Counted from the first letter of the stretch, positions 40,766 to 51,485 are shown. The stretch is 64,000 bases of DNA from Vibrio comitans (GCA_024346835.1 AP024866.1:1860001-1924000); one strand, 5' to 3'. Notes: generated by a model from the sequence alone, not told the origin. Translations and numbers: made by a program.

Positions 40766-41311
40766 ATGCCTAGAAAATTTATTCAACGCTTCATGCCGGA
40801 CCATGAACTGATTAAACGTCAAAAAGCGCTTAGAATATTTGGAAATGTTCTCTACAACCCAAACTTATGGGTTTTGAATCGACGCTCCGCATCAGGAGCG
40901 TTTGCTGTCGGCCTTTTCATGTGTTTTGTTCCCCTTCCTAGCCAAATGATAATGGCAGCAGGGCTTGCAATCATGTTTGGAGTCAACCTGCCGCTCTCAG
41001 TAGCCTTGGTATGGATCAGTAACCCCGTTACCATGCCAATTATGTTCTATCTGGCCTACAAGCTTGGTGCTTGGATAATGCATATTCCTGCACAGCCGTT
41101 TCATTTTGAGTTATCTTGGGAATACCTAGTATCTCAAATGTCCACTATTGGACCTCCGTTCCTGCTTGGTTGTGCCATTTGTGCAGTAATCTTTTCAGCA
41201 TTAGGCTACTTCGGTATTCGCGCTCTATGGCGATACTCTGTGGTACGCAGTTGGCAAAAAAGGAAGCTAAAAATCAAGCTAAACCCATTTGCCAAAAAAG
41301 ATGCAAGCTAA
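40766..41311 (+). CDS. DUF2062 family membrane protein
   Basis: A 181-residue inner-membrane protein of the DUF2062 family with three to four hydrophobic helices and a basic C-terminal tail (RSWQKRKLKIKLNPFAKK). The family core GAFAVGLFMCFVPLPSQMI near residues 43-61 and SNPVTMPIMF near 84-93 is clear. The function is unknown. In Vibrio it commonly lies between comEC and the lol genes. Its first ATG has no ribosome binding site and stands 8 bases from the comEC start, so the true start may be internal or leaderless. Confidence 0.85.
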   Translation: MPRKFIQRFMPDHELIKRQKALRIFGNVLYNPNLWVLNRRSASGAFAVGLFMCFVPLPSQMIMAAGLAIMFGVNLPLSVALVWISNPVTMPIMFYLAYKLGAWIMHIPAQPFHFELSWEYLVSQMSTIGPPFLLGCAICAVIFSALGYFGIRALWRYSVVRSWQKRKLKIKLNPFAKKDAS

Positions 41312-41349
41312 GCTCGCGACAAAGCCCTAGCACAAAAATCCTAGACACA

Positions 41350-41383
41350 AAAAAAGCGCTGCTCATCGAGCAACGCTTTTTTA
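41350..41383 (+). terminator. rho-independent terminator after the DUF2062 gene
   Basis: AAAAAGCG pairs with CGCTTTTT, with an inner GCTC/GAGC stem, followed by TTT. Confidence 0.85.
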
Positions 41384-41403
41384 ATTCTTTATTCATACCA
41401 GTT

Positions 41404-41565
41404 ATACCAATCACAGTAAGTAAGCGGTCAGAAATAGCACAGGAAAAACGCTGGATAACAAGGCAGGATTTTTTGATAAGTAGTTATTCTACAATCAAAA
41501 ATTCTAACGCCGTTATCGAGCGTTTTAACAAGCTAGGATGGCCAGTTATTTACTACGATTGGTAT
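41404..41565. repeat. 162-bp MITE-like repeat
   Basis: The ends are ATACCAATCACAGTAA and TTACTACGATTGGTAT, imperfect inverted repeats. The interior (GATAAGTAGTTATTCTAC) is the reverse complement of the copy at 17922. It lies between the DUF2062 terminator and the lolE stop codon, 6 bases from the latter, and could act as the lolE 3' structure. Confidence 0.9.
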
Positions 41566-41571
41566 TCAAGG

Positions 41572-42816
41572 TTATTTCGCACTCAACACTGTCGCTGGAT
41601 TCAACTTACTCGCTTTACTAGCAGGGAACCAAGTGGCAACCAAACTCAATAGAATAGCCGTTCCTGATACGATTAACACATCCATTGGATTGACTTGAGA
41701 TGGCAGGAAGTTCACGAAGTAAACGTCCCCAGATAAAAACTTGTGCCCGATGATCTTCTCAACCAGTTGGATCATAGTCGTCAAGTTTAGAGCCACAAGT
41801 AATCCAAGCACACTGCCTGCTACCGCTCCCATAACGCCGGACAACACCCCTTGCCACATAAAAATAGCTTTAATTAAAGAGTCTTGAGCCCCCATGGTGC
41901 GCAAAATAGCCACTTCAGCGGAACGGTCTTTCACCGCCATCATTAAGGTTGATACTATGTTGAAACAAGCAACGCCAATAACCAACACCATCACCAAATA
42001 CATAATGGTACGAACCATCTGAATATCTCGATGAATGTAGCCAAACTCCTGCTTCCAGCTATTGATATACACATAAACTGGCAGGCTACTGCCCAATGTT
42101 CTCATCAAGTCTGGAGCATCAAAGACACTGGTCGTCTTCACCGAAATACCACTCACTGTATCCCCAAGGCTGAGGTAGGACTGAGCATCTTCAAGTGGGA
42201 TCATCGCCAAGCCATGATCCAGTTGTCCACCCAAAGAGAAAACGCCACTGACTGTTAAGCGAACACGTTTTGGTGCCTGAGTACGACCATTTTTCGATGC
42301 GACAGGAATCATTAGGGAAATGCCATCTCCCACTGCAACACCCAGCTGATCTGCCACCCCTTTACCCAGCACCACCTGATTTGATCCCGGCGCAAAATGT
42401 TGCCATGCATCCCCTTCTACAAATTGAGATAGGCTAGATACTTCACTTTCCAATGCCGCATCAACACCCTTGACCTGTATTGCTTTGAGGTGCGTACCAC
42501 GCTCTGCTAATGCAGTGAATTTCACAAAGGGTGCTGCAGCTACAGCTTGTGGTTGCTTGTTAATGTGCTCGACCAACTGAGGCCAATCTTGGATGGGCTT
42601 GTTCACCGCGGAAAAGTCGCCATGAGGAACCACAGATAACACTCTATTTTCTAGCTCTCTTTCAAAGCCGTTCATCGCAGATAGGCCGATGATGATCACT
42701 GCAACACCCACCATGATCCCCAAGGTCGATGAGAGCGAGATAAAAGACACCATCTTGTTCCGCTGTTTGGCACGACTAAAACGCCCACCAATAAACAGTG
42801 ATAAAGAATTGATCAC
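41572..42816 (-). CDS. lolE: lipoprotein-releasing permease LolE
   Basis: A 414-residue permease subunit of the LolCDE complex, which extracts outer-membrane lipoproteins from the inner membrane and hands them to LolA. It has four membrane helices in the FtsX-like arrangement: one N-terminal, then a large periplasmic domain of ~220 residues, then three. The N-terminal [21 protein letters not shown] and the [10 protein letters not shown] segment that contacts LolD are typical. It starts 4 bases inside lolD, so the two are coupled. LolE and LolC are paralogues; identity as LolE rests on its place as the third gene, as in E. coli lolCDE. Confidence 0.95.
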   Translation of the reverse strand: MINSLSLFIGGRFSRAKQRNKMVSFISLSSTLGIMVGVAVIIIGLSAMNGFERELENRVLSVVPHGDFSAVNKPIQDWPQLVEHINKQPQAVAAAPFVKFTALAERGTHLKAIQVKGVDAALESEVSSLSQFVEGDAWQHFAPGSNQVVLGKGVADQLGVAVGDGISLMIPVASKNGRTQAPKRVRLTVSGVFSLGGQLDHGLAMIPLEDAQSYLSLGDTVSGISVKTTSVFDAPDLMRTLGSSLPVYVYINSWKQEFGYIHRDIQMVRTIMYLVMVLVIGVACFNIVSTLMMAVKDRSAEVAILRTMGAQDSLIKAIFMWQGVLSGVMGAVAGSVLGLLVALNLTTMIQLVEKIIGHKFLSGDVYFVNFLPSQVNPMDVLIVSGTAILLSLVATWFPASKASKLNPATVLSAK

Positions 42817-43508
42817 TCGCTAACCTCTTCTGCCACTTGAACCAAAAGACCATCTTGCATGTGCATCTGTCTATCCATCTTAGCGGCCAATTCACTGTCG
42901 TGAGTAACAACTAAAAAGGCGGTGCCTGATTTCTGGTTCAACTCTCGCATCAAGTCATAAATGCCCAAAGCTGTCGTGTGGTCTAAGTTTCCTGTAGGCT
43001 CATCGGCTAACACCAAAGAGGGTTTATTCACCAAAGCACGGGCAATGGCCACGCGTTGGCGTTCTCCGCCAGACAGTTCTGACGGGCGATGCTCCAAACG
43101 GTGATCCAATCCAACACGAGTCAGCAACTCCTTGGCCGCTTGCTTGGCTTTTGCTGGCTTTTCACCGCCAATCAATAAAGGCATTGCCACATTTTCTACC
43201 GCAGAGAAATCGGCGAGTAGATGGTGAAACTGATACACAAAGCCAAGGTGTTGATTACGCAGTCTCGCTTGCTGATTGCTTGATAGTGCGCCTAAATCCT
43301 GCCCATTGAACTGTACGTCTCCCACAGTCGCATCATCCAATGCACCTAATATATGCAGTAAGGTACTCTTACCCGACCCAGAGCTGCCGATAATAGAGAC
43401 GAGCTCACCGTGCCCTACCGTAAAGCTCACACCTCTAAGAACCTGTGTATCAACACTGCCTTCGGTGTAGGTTTTCTTTAGGTTCTGACACTCTAGTAAA
43501 TTACTCAT
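42813..43508 (-). CDS. lolD: lipoprotein-releasing ATPase LolD
   Basis: A 231-residue ABC ATPase that powers lipoprotein release by the LolCE permease. Walker [10 protein letters not shown] is near residue 42, the LolD-specific [14 protein letters not shown] near 93-106, the signature [15 protein letters not shown] near 146, and Walker [12 protein letters not shown] follows. It overlaps lolC at its start by 8 bases and lolE at its end by 4 bases, a tightly coupled operon that is usually essential. Confidence 0.97.
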   Translation of the reverse strand: MSNLLECQNLKKTYTEGSVDTQVLRGVSFTVGHGELVSIIGSSGSGKSTLLHILGALDDATVGDVQFNGQDLGALSSNQQARLRNQHLGFVYQFHHLLADFSAVENVAMPLLIGGEKPAKAKQAAKELLTRVGLDHRLEHRPSELSGGERQRVAIARALVNKPSLVLADEPTGNLDHTTALGIYDLMRELNQKSGTAFLVVTHDSELAAKMDRQMHMQDGLLVQVAEEVSE

Positions 43509-44709
43509 ATCTTAACGCCTCAGCGGGTTTAACGGATGCAGCTCGGTAGGAAGGGTAAAGGGTAGCGACAATGCTCAAACACACAGCCAATCCAACCACA
43601 AGGAGTACTTGTCCATACTCAATTAACACAGGTAGTTGCCCACCATAGGCATAGAGAGAAGCGCCCATAGCTTGCAGTATTAAGTTCAGGTTATTTGACA
43701 GCAGTACGCCGAGCAAGCCACCAAACACAGCGCCGACTACGCCACTGCTTGCGCCCTGTACCACAAACAAAGCCATCACTTGTTGCTTGGTCATTCCCTG
43801 CGTTTTTAGAATGGCCACTTCAGATTTCTTCTCCATAACCACCATAATCAGTGCAGAGATAATGTTAAATGCAGCCACCCCCACGATGAGACCGAGCATA
43901 AGACCCATCATGTTCTTCTCCATTTTCACTGCCTGAAAAAGCTCACCGCGTTGCGCGCGCCAATCTTGCCAAGCCCAGCCATCTTGCAATGGCATTGCCG
44001 ATAGAGTGCTTACCGCAAAAGGATCGTCTAGATACAGCCTCCATCCAGACACCTGCTCTTTATTCATTCTCAATAAGCGACCCGCATCTTCGATATTGGT
44101 CACCATTAGCTGAGCATCCACATCAGAGCCTGTGTTGAATATGCCCGATACGGTAAAGTTCCTCTGGCTAGGAATGCGGCCAAGAGGCGAATACTGACTG
44201 GCGCTGGTAACCATAAGACGAACCTTATCGCCTTGGTTCACTTTAAGCTTGCGCGCTAGCGTATGGCCAATAATGATACGGTATTTTCCTTGCTGCAAAG
44301 AGTCCACGCTTCCTGACAGCATAAATTGACGCAAAGGCTCGTCGGCATTTCCCTCAATACCAATAAGTTGGCCGGCGGTGAGTTGTGCAGGACTTTGCAA
44401 TACCGCTTCGCTCGATACTATCGGAACACTTTCGATGACATGAGGAAGAGAGGTAATAAACTTTGGAGGTTCTTCGGTTAATGTGGTTTTTCCTGAAACA
44501 TCCCCCACAATAGCTTGTGGCAGAACCCCAAGAATTCGCCCCTTTAGTTGGCTTTCAAAACCGTTCATCACAGACATAACAGTGACAAGAGACAACACAC
44601 CTATGGTGATGCCTGCAGTAGACATGTAGGAAACAAATCGACTAAATCGATCTCCCGAACGTCCTCTGAGATAACGCAGGCCAATATAAAGCGAAACGGG
44701 TCGAAACAT
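43501..44709 (-). CDS. lolC: lipoprotein-releasing permease LolC
   Basis: A 402-residue permease subunit with the FtsX-like four-helix plan. [20 protein letters not shown] at the N-terminus matches E. coli LolC (MYQPVALFIGLRYMRGR), so I start at ATG 44709; an in-frame TTG two codons earlier is not needed. VMSVMNGFE near residue 50 and the [13 protein letters not shown]ase-contact segment near 300 are typical. LolC binds LolA through its periplasmic domain. It is the first gene of lolCDE and is divergent from mfd, with about 230 bases between that hold both promoters; no clear box could be assigned. Confidence 0.95.
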   Translation of the reverse strand: MFRPVSLYIGLRYLRGRSGDRFSRFVSYMSTAGITIGVLSLVTVMSVMNGFESQLKGRILGVLPQAIVGDVSGKTTLTEEPPKFITSLPHVIESVPIVSSEAVLQSPAQLTAGQLIGIEGNADEPLRQFMLSGSVDSLQQGKYRIIIGHTLARKLKVNQGDKVRLMVTSASQYSPLGRIPSQRNFTVSGIFNTGSDVDAQLMVTNIEDAGRLLRMNKEQVSGWRLYLDDPFAVSTLSAMPLQDGWAWQDWRAQRGELFQAVKMEKNMMGLMLGLIVGVAAFNIISALIMVVMEKKSEVAILKTQGMTKQQVMALFVVQGASSGVVGAVFGGLLGVLLSNNLNLILQAMGASLYAYGGQLPVLIEYGQVLLVVGLAVCLSIVATLYPSYRAASVKPAEALRYE

Positions 44710-44936
44710 AACCAACCGAAAAATGATGACAATGCCCTTAATGTAACCACTAATCGCCTTTTCGAGTAGTGTTTGCCTCTGTTTTTATTTGGAATTTCCC
44801 ATAAAACGTCAATAATTGAGCAATCACATCAACAAACAGCCAGTTTTGACCACTTATTGATAGATAAACCCGTCTGGGTTTACGATAATCAGATACATTA
44901 CATGCTGATCAATTTATCTTGGAAACTCACACTCTT

Positions 44937-47900
44937 ATGGATAACCACTCACTCTTTTCTCTACCGATTGCGTCCACCGCTGGCGATAGAAAACAGCTAG
45001 GCAACCTGCAAGGTGCGTCATTAGCTATCTCAGTCGCTCAGTTAAATAAGCAACACCAAGGACCAACGCTGTTAATCGTGAGTGACCCGCAGACAGCACT
45101 GAAATTGCAGATGGAATTGGAGCAATTTAGCTCGGTGCCTGTTTCGTTGTTTCCAGATTGGGAAACACTGCCCTACGACAGTTTTTCTCCCCACCAAGAT
45201 ATTATTTCAGATCGCATCTCAACACTTTATCAACTGCCGACGCTTGACCAAGGCATCATCATTGTTCCAATCAGCACTCTATTGCAAAGACAATCTCCAA
45301 GAGAGTTTCTTCTACAACATACCTTGATGGTTAAAGCGGGCGACCTTTTCTCTCTAGAAAAGCTCAGGATGCAACTTGAAAAGTCGGGCTATCGAAACGT
45401 TGACCAAGTATTTGGCCCCGGTGAATACGCCAGTCGCGGCTCCATACTCGACCTATTCCCTATGGGTAGCTCCGATCCATATCGTGTTGACTTTTTTGAC
45501 GATGAAATCGACACCATTCGCACCTTTGATCCTGAGAATCAGCGCTCCATCGCCGACATCGAAGAGATCAGACTGCTGCCTGCTCATGAATTTCCGACCA
45601 ATGAAGAAGCGATTGAAGACTTCCGTATTCGTTGGAGACAAAAGTTCGACGCAAGACGCGAACCTGAGTCGGTTTACATGCAAGTATCAAAGGGCACTTG
45701 GCCTGCAGGGATAGAATATTGGCAGCCACTGTTTTTTGAGAACACAGAAACCCTATTAGACTATCTCCCAAAGAACACGTTATTGCTCTCTGTAGGAGAA
45801 ATAGAACCGGCCATCGACACCTTTCTCACTGACGTTGATTATCGTTTTGATCAGCGTCGCGTAGATCCGCTACGTCCTCTGCTCGAGCCGTCTGAACTAT
45901 GGATGAAGAAAGACGAGTTATTTGCCGCTATTAAGCAATGGCCGCAAGTAAAGCTGAATAAAGAGAGTACTGATAGTAAAGCTGGTCGCTTTAACCTCAA
46001 TATAGAACCATTACCGGCACTTGCCGCAGCTCCGCAAACTAAAGAGCCAATGTCGGCTCTGCGTCAGTTTAGTGAAGGTTACACAGGCAAGATAGTCTTC
46101 TCCGTTGAGTCTGAAGGCCGTCGAGAGGCGCTACTGGAGCTACTTAGCCCTGTTAAGATTGCACCCAAAGCGGTGTCTAGCCTTGATGATGCCCTAGCAA
46201 GCAGTGACAAGTTTACGCTCGTGCTTGGCGCTTCAGAGCACGGTTTCATCCATACCAGCCCAGACTTTGCACTGATTTGTGAGAGTGATTTACTCGGCGA
46301 TCGCGTTATTCAAAGACGTAAAAAAGATAAACGAGCGGTCAATAGTGACACAGTTATTCGCCATCTCGCCGAGCTTAAACCTGGTCAACCTGTTGTGCAT
46401 CTAGACCACGGTATAGGTCGCTATATAGGCCTACAAACCCTAGAAGCGGGCGGAATCAAAACCGAGTACGTGACCCTTGAATACCTCAATGAGTCCAAGC
46501 TGTATGTTCCGGTTTCTTCGCTAAATCTCATTAGCCGGTACTCTGGTGGCGCGGAAGAGTCAGCTCCACTGCATAAGCTTGGCAGCGAATCTTGGGGCAA
46601 GGCCCGCCGTAAAGCGGCAGAGCGAGTTCGCGATGTCGCGGCTGAGCTCCTTGATGTGTATGCAAAGCGCGAGCTTAAACCTGGCTACAAATTCAAGCTA
46701 GACAGAGAGCAGTATGCTCAGTTTAAGGCCGGCTTCCCATTTGAAGAAACCGATGACCAAAACCAAGCAATTAATGCAGTTTTATCGGATATGTGCCAAG
46801 CGAAAGCAATGGATAGATTAGTGTGTGGTGATGTTGGCTTTGGTAAAACAGAAGTCGCTATGCGCGCTGCATTTGTATCCACGGATAACGCTAAGCAAGT
46901 TGCGGTGTTGGTTCCCACTACTCTGCTCGCTCAGCAGCACTTTGAAAACTTCCGAGATCGCTTTGCCAACCTACCAGTGCGTGTTGAGGTGTTATCCCGA
47001 TTTAAGAGTGCCAAAGAGCAGAAACAGATTCTGAATGATGTCGCGGAGGGTAAGATCGATATTATTGTCGGCACACACAAACTTCTGCAAGATGACATCA
47101 AGTTCGCAGATCTTGGTCTATTGATTGTCGATGAAGAACACAGATTTGGCGTGAGACAAAAAGAGAAAATGAAGGCGATGCGTGCGGATGTCGATATTCT
47201 CACCCTCACTGCGACGCCAATACCTCGAACGCTGAACATGGCCATGAGTGGCATGCGAGATCTTTCTATCATCGCGACACCGCCGGCACGTCGCTTAGCC
47301 ATCAAGACCTTTGTTCGTCAAAGTGATGATGCCATCGTTCGTGAAGCAGTGTTGCGTGAGATCATGCGTGGTGGTCAGGTTTACTTCTTGCACAACCAAG
47401 TCGATACCATCCATAAGGTGGCGCAAGATCTGGAGAAATTGATACCAGAGGCTCGTATCACCACGGCTCACGGACAAATGCGAGAACGCGAGCTAGAATC
47501 GGTGATGAACGATTTCTACCACCAGCGCTTCAACCTGCTAGTGTGTACCACAATCATAGAGACAGGTATCGACGTTCCAACTGCCAATACCATCATTATG
47601 AATCGAGCAGATAACCTAGGTTTAGCGCAGCTTCACCAATTGCGTGGCCGTGTAGGCCGCTCTCATCACCAAGCCTATGCGTACTTGCTCACTCCGCACC
47701 CTAAGGCCGTTACCAAGGATGCCGCTAAGCGTCTGGAGGCCATCGCCTCTCTTGAAGATCTAGGTGCAGGATTTACTCTTGCCACACACGATCTTGAGAT
47801 ACGTGGTGCGGGAGAGTTATTAGGTGATGAGCAAAGTGGACAGATCCACTCTATCGGTTTCACTCTATACATGGAGATGCTAGAGCAAGCAGTTGAAGCG

Positions 47901-48392
47901 TTAAAAGAGGGTAAAGAACCGTCTTTGGATGACTTGTTACGTGAGCAGACCGAGGTGGAACTGCGCCTTCCTGCCCTATTGCCTGACGACTACATCCCCG
48001 ACATCAATACACGTTTATCTCTGTATAAACGCATTGCCAGTGTGGCCAACGATGATCAGTTGACTGAAATGAAGGTTGAGCTCATTGACCGCTTTGGTCC
48101 GCTGCCGGATGCCACCAAGAATTTACTTCAAGTATCCGAGATTAAACTTGCTGCCGCTGCTATCAAGGTAGACAAGGTGGAAGCTCATGAAAAAGGCGGC
48201 TATATCGAGTTTTATCCCGATGCTGACATAAATCCAATGTATTTGGTTAAGCTATTGCAGTCACAGCCTAACAAGTTTGCTATGGATGGGCCGACCAAAA
48301 TTAAATTTACACAGAGCCTAGTAGACCGACGAGATCGCGTTTCCTATGTTAAGCAATTAATTGAAGATTTCGCAAAAAATAGAGTCGCGTAA
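44937..48392 (+). CDS. mfd: transcription-repair coupling factor Mfd
   Basis: An 1151-residue motor protein that displaces RNA polymerase stalled at DNA lesions and recruits UvrA. The domains follow the usual order: a UvrB-homology region (residues ~1-340), an RNA polymerase-interaction CarD-like domain (GQPVVHLDHGIGRYIG near 485-500), a RecG-like translocase with Walker A CGDVGFGKTE near 630 and Walker B IVDEEHRFG near 732, and a C-terminal autoinhibitory domain. Length is typical (1148 in E. coli). The ATG at 44937 is preferred over an upstream in-frame TTG at 44919; the binding site is weak (GGAAAC). It is followed by csiV, as known from Vibrio cholerae. Confidence 0.97.
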   Translation: MDNHSLFSLPIASTAGDRKQLGNLQGASLAISVAQLNKQHQGPTLLIVSDPQTALKLQMELEQFSSVPVSLFPDWETLPYDSFSPHQDIISDRISTLYQLPTLDQGIIIVPISTLLQRQSPREFLLQHTLMVKAGDLFSLEKLRMQLEKSGYRNVDQVFGPGEYASRGSILDLFPMGSSDPYRVDFFDDEIDTIRTFDPENQRSIADIEEIRLLPAHEFPTNEEAIEDFRIRWRQKFDARREPESVYMQVSKGTWPAGIEYWQPLFFENTETLLDYLPKNTLLLSVGEIEPAIDTFLTDVDYRFDQRRVDPLRPLLEPSELWMKKDELFAAIKQWPQVKLNKESTDSKAGRFNLNIEPLPALAAAPQTKEPMSALRQFSEGYTGKIVFSVESEGRREALLELLSPVKIAPKAVSSLDDALASSDKFTLVLGASEHGFIHTSPDFALICESDLLGDRVIQRRKKDKRAVNSDTVIRHLAELKPGQPVVHLDHGIGRYIGLQTLEAGGIKTEYVTLEYLNESKLYVPVSSLNLISRYSGGAEESAPLHKLGSESWGKARRKAAERVRDVAAELLDVYAKRELKPGYKFKLDREQYAQFKAGFPFEETDDQNQAINAVLSDMCQAKAMDRLVCGDVGFGKTEVAMRAAFVSTDNAKQVAVLVPTTLLAQQHFENFRDRFANLPVRVEVLSRFKSAKEQKQILNDVAEGKIDIIVGTHKLLQDDIKFADLGLLIVDEEHRFGVRQKEKMKAMRADVDILTLTATPIPRTLNMAMSGMRDLSIIATPPARRLAIKTFVRQSDDAIVREAVLREIMRGGQVYFLHNQVDTIHKVAQDLEKLIPEARITTAHGQMRERELESVMNDFYHQRFNLLVCTTIIETGIDVPTANTIIMNRADNLGLAQLHQLRGRVGRSHHQAYAYLLTPHPKAVTKDAAKRLEAIASLEDLGAGFTLATHDLEIRGAGELLGDEQSGQIHSIGFTLYMEMLEQAVEALKEGKEPSLDDLLREQTEVELRLPALLPDDYIPDINTRLSLYKRIASVANDDQLTEMKVELIDRFGPLPDATKNLLQVSEIKLAAAAIKVDKVEAHEKGGYIEFYPDADINPMYLVKLLQSQPNKFAMDGPTKIKFTQSLVDRRDRVSYVKQLIEDFAKNRVA

Positions 48393-48546
48393 CCATTAGG
48401 CAGTAAAAGCATTAGTATGAGATCTGCTATACTGCCTAAAACTAGGGTAAACTGCCCTTTCGTGATGAAAATACGCACACTCTAATTTAAATAATTTCAA
48501 AGTATTCATAAAGATAAACGGCCTTTTGATAAGCCATGGAGCCAGA

Positions 48547-49356
48547 ATGAAAAAAATTATTCCTCTATTGATGATGCTGCTGCTGATTCCAACACTCGCA
48601 CAAGCACAACAGAGAGAATTTGACATTGAAGTCCTGATATTCAAGCGTTCGATCGACCCTGAAAAAACGACAGAATCATGGCCAAATGAGCTAACTCAAA
48701 TCAATATGGAGGGTGTAGAGCCTTTCAGTAATCACGCTTATCGTCAAAAGAAGGGAGCACAAATGCTCTCATACGACAACTACAAGCTCCTTAAAGAACG
48801 TGATGTACTAAAGAGTCACGCAGGTTTTGAGGTGTTACTGCACACAGCATGGCGTCAAGGCGATCAAGGGCGAGCAAGCGCGCCTAAATTCCACATTCAA
48901 GCGGGCAAGGATTACTCTAAAACCTTTAACCCAGATGGTTCAAAGATTGGCTCTCAAAGCAGTGATGCAGGCATGGGTGACGACATTCAAGAAACTAGCA
49001 TTGCTCAGCCTCTGTATGAACTAGATGGTGCTATTCAAGTTTATGTCCAACATTACTTGTTTGTAGAAACAGAATTAGATCTTCGTGAGCCTAGCGTTCG
49101 CAGCGTTACGTTTACAGAGAAAACGCCTGATGAGCTCAAAGACAGTGACAACTTTGCTGTATTGGCTGATACAGAAACGGCTGATACCAACGTTCAATCG
49201 GGCAATCTACAACAAGTTTCACCGGAAAAAATCGAAGAGCAATTCTTAAAGAGCTACCGCATGGACCAAAAACGTCGTATGCGTAGCAGCGAGACTCATT
49301 ACCTAGATCATCCGCTTATGGGCATGATCATTCAGGTAAGAAGAGTGGAACAGTAA
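48547..49356 (+). CDS. csiV: peptidoglycan-binding protein CsiV
   Basis: A 269-residue secreted protein with the signal peptide MKKIIPLLMMLLLIPTLAQA and a mature part that starts QQREFDIEVLIFKR. It matches CsiV (cell shape integrity, Vibrio), which binds peptidoglycan and supports LpoA-dependent activation of PBP1A in V. cholerae. CsiV is largely restricted to Vibrionaceae, so it helps place the organism. I use ATG 48547 with GGAG 6 bases before it; the frame stays open seven codons further upstream without a binding site. It follows mfd after ~150 bases that contain an inverted repeat (TTAGGCAGTA, 48396-48405 with 48430-48439), which may be a processing or termination structure. Confidence 0.9.
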   Translation: MKKIIPLLMMLLLIPTLAQAQQREFDIEVLIFKRSIDPEKTTESWPNELTQINMEGVEPFSNHAYRQKKGAQMLSYDNYKLLKERDVLKSHAGFEVLLHTAWRQGDQGRASAPKFHIQAGKDYSKTFNPDGSKIGSQSSDAGMGDDIQETSIAQPLYELDGAIQVYVQHYLFVETELDLREPSVRSVTFTEKTPDELKDSDNFAVLADTETADTNVQSGNLQQVSPEKIEEQFLKSYRMDQKRRMRSSETHYLDHPLMGMIIQVRRVEQ

Positions 49357-49380
49357 ACGACTCTTGCTATGTTCAAATGT

Positions 49381-49412
49381 AAAAATGGCTTCTTTCGAGA
49401 AGCCATTTTTTA
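49381..49412 (+). terminator. rho-independent terminator after csiV
   Basis: AAAAATGGCTTCT and AGAAGCCATTTTT pair perfectly around TTCG, followed by T. It faces the convergent AraC-type gene and probably works in both directions. Confidence 0.95.
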
Positions 49413-49451
49413 TTGCACTTTACAGTTCACAGTTCAGGCAAAGATCAGCCG

Positions 49452-50498
49452 CTAGGGCTTATTTCGAATGGATTTGGCAAACTGCAACGGTGTGACACCC
49501 CATACCTTTTTCATAGCTCTTATAAAGTGTGTGCTATTTGTGTACCCCGATTCTAAGGCGACTGTGCCTATATCAAAATCGGTATTTCGTATTAGTTGCT
49601 CCGCATGTTCAGCCTTTAGCTCAATCAACATCTGTCTGTAAGTACAAGATTCTTCAGCCAATTTTAATTGAACCTTCTTAGGGTGCAATCCAAGTAATTT
49701 ACTCAACCTTTCTATGGTTGGAAGAGCATCAAGCGCAAAGGGCTGCAATGCCATTAACACTAAAGCCCTCATCGATGGGGTTGCCATAGGTGTCGCTGAG
49801 GGAACACTTTTCGCCAAGTACAGCGGGCTTCTTTTCGCTAACGTTTTATCCTCAATAAATATCTTGCTGACGGATTTATGCGTGAAAATATGTGCAGATT
49901 GAAAATGAGTAGAAAACGCTGCATTTACCTGCTGTGCTGATACCCAAATGATCTTTGGTTGCCAAGGTGTCTGCAGGTAATTCTCTATGAGTTTAGACAG
50001 TAAAGTCAGTGTATAGACTTCCATAGAGTCACTGGCAAGGAGCGTCATAAAGTTGTGATTTCGACGTAAAAACACCCCATTTGGCTCACTTTCCAAATCA
50101 AAGAAATTAAACAGCGATAAATACTTATTGGTGTATTGGCAAAAATTACTCAAGAACTCATATAAATTGCCACTACTTTCCACTAGTGGCCTCATCTCAG
50201 GGAGAAGGGTGTTTGCCCCTGCATTCAACGCTGCATCCAACCCAAAAGTATCAAGCCCTTGTTTCTCAGCCAATGCCATCACGACCCTTACAGGTTGTGC
50301 TGCCATTGTCAAAGTATGAGGTTGATAGACCAATGAGTAGTACTCTTCTCCCCCCTCGTCCCGTAGAATTTCTTTGACAGGCAAACCAAGTGCAAGCGCA
50401 TGCTCAAAGATTGGCTTGATAAACACAGGACGAACGACTGTCGTTTCTTGAATCGCTTTATTGTCCTCGGCTTTATTGTACTTGGCGTTATCGTGCAC
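49452..50498 (-). CDS. AraC-family transcriptional regulator (Arabinose_bd-like N-terminus)
   Basis: A 348-residue regulator with an N-terminal ligand/dimer domain of about 230 residues, of the PF12625 type found in OruR/ArgR-like regulators, and a C-terminal AraC DNA-binding domain with two helix-turn-helix units. The second helix-turn-helix region reads FDIGTVALESGYTNSTHFIRAMKKVWGVTP (shown here as SGYTNSTHFIRAMKKVWG). The ligand is unknown. It overlaps the upstream LysR gene by 11 bases, so a LysR-AraC pair is co-transcribed leftwards. It begins the accessory regulatory region and is not closely similar in its N-terminus to the two other AraC proteins in this window. Confidence 0.88.
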   Translation of the reverse strand: MHDNAKYNKAEDNKAIQETTVVRPVFIKPIFEHALALGLPVKEILRDEGGEEYYSLVYQPHTLTMAAQPVRVVMALAEKQGLDTFGLDAALNAGANTLLPEMRPLVESSGNLYEFLSNFCQYTNKYLSLFNFFDLESEPNGVFLRRNHNFMTLLASDSMEVYTLTLLSKLIENYLQTPWQPKIIWVSAQQVNAAFSTHFQSAHIFTHKSVSKIFIEDKTLAKRSPLYLAKSVPSATPMATPSMRALVLMALQPFALDALPTIERLSKLLGLHPKKVQLKLAEESCTYRQMLIELKAEHAEQLIRNTDFDIGTVALESGYTNSTHFIRAMKKVWGVTPLQFAKSIRNKP

Positions 50499-51393
50499 TG
50501 AAGTCTTCCATTTGCTCTACTAAAAAATCAATAAACACCCGTATTCTAGATGGCACATACGGGGTGTTTTTATACAAAAGATACATAGGCAATACACTAT
50601 GGGTAAAAGGTTTAAGTACCTGTTGCAACTTCTGCGCTGCAAGTTCATCGCTCACCATCCAGTGTGGCAGAGCGACTACTCCTTGATCTGCTAGCGCTAG
50701 CTGCTTTAGTACACTGGCGTTATTGACTTGAATATTGCTCTGAATAGGAATCGAAATAGATTCCCCCTTTTCTACAAAGTGCCATTGATAGCGATATTGA
50801 TTTGATAAGGAATAAACCAAACAATCATGGTGCTCTACCTCTTGAGGGTGAAGGGGCGTTCCTTTTCTAGCAAGGTAATCAGGTGAAGCAACATAGGTCA
50901 CTTGATTATCAAATAGGTGTCGCGACTTAAAATTTGAATCTGGTAGTACATTAGCTCTAATCGCGATGTCTACGTCGTTGAGGACTATGTCCGACATTGA
51001 GTCACTGAGCTCTAACTCAAGCTGAATCTCGGGATATTGGGTAGAAAAAGAAGCGATCAACTCGCCTAAATAGTGTTCTCCAAACGCGATAGGAGCTGTA
51101 ATTTTAAGCCGTCCTCGGGGCGTGGATTGTTCGTCAAACAGCTCTGATTCAATCTCTGACATGTCTTGCAGCAGCGTTTCCGCGAAGCGTAAATACTTAG
51201 CGCCCGATTGAGTTAAGTGCTGCTGTCTGCTTGTTCTATGCAACAGAGGAAAGCCTAGGCTTTTTTCTAATGCCGCAATCTTTTTGCTCACTGCACTTTG
51301 TGTCACTCCCTTCTCTTCAGAAACAGCGGTAAAACTGCCCAGCTGAGTCGCGCGCACAAACAATTTAATTGATTCTAGCTTATCCACATCCAT
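50488..51393 (-). CDS. LysR-family transcriptional regulator
   Basis: A 301-residue LysR-type regulator: an N-terminal winged helix-turn-helix at residues ~1-60 (FVRATQLGSFTAVSEEKGVT, with SAVSKKIAALEK following) and a substrate-binding domain of about 200 residues. The open frame extends 30 codons further upstream, but the family start is at the MDVDKLESIKLF stretch (ATG 51393). A GTG two codons later has a better spaced AGGA and is an alternative. It is divergent from a DoxX-like gene, the classical LysR layout in which the regulator controls the neighbour, so that gene is the best target candidate. Confidence 0.9.
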   Translation of the reverse strand: MDVDKLESIKLFVRATQLGSFTAVSEEKGVTQSAVSKKIAALEKSLGFPLLHRTSRQQHLTQSGAKYLRFAETLLQDMSEIESELFDEQSTPRGRLKITAPIAFGEHYLGELIASFSTQYPEIQLELELSDSMSDIVLNDVDIAIRANVLPDSNFKSRHLFDNQVTYVASPDYLARKGTPLHPQEVEHHDCLVYSLSNQYRYQWHFVEKGESISIPIQSNIQVNNASVLKQLALADQGVVALPHWMVSDELAAQKLQQVLKPFTHSVLPMYLLYKNTPYVPSRIRVFIDFLVEQMEDFSAR

Positions 51394-51485
51394 TCCTAAT
51401 GGGAATATAACAAAGTCATTTATGAGTATAGTAAGAGTATATGGAATAGGTAAACTGAGTTTTATCAGACTAAGAGGAAACACTC

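Noticed and set aside
44773..45000. 75-codon frame before mfd
   Set aside because: It overlaps the mfd start in another frame and lies in the lolC-mfd promoter region without a binding site.
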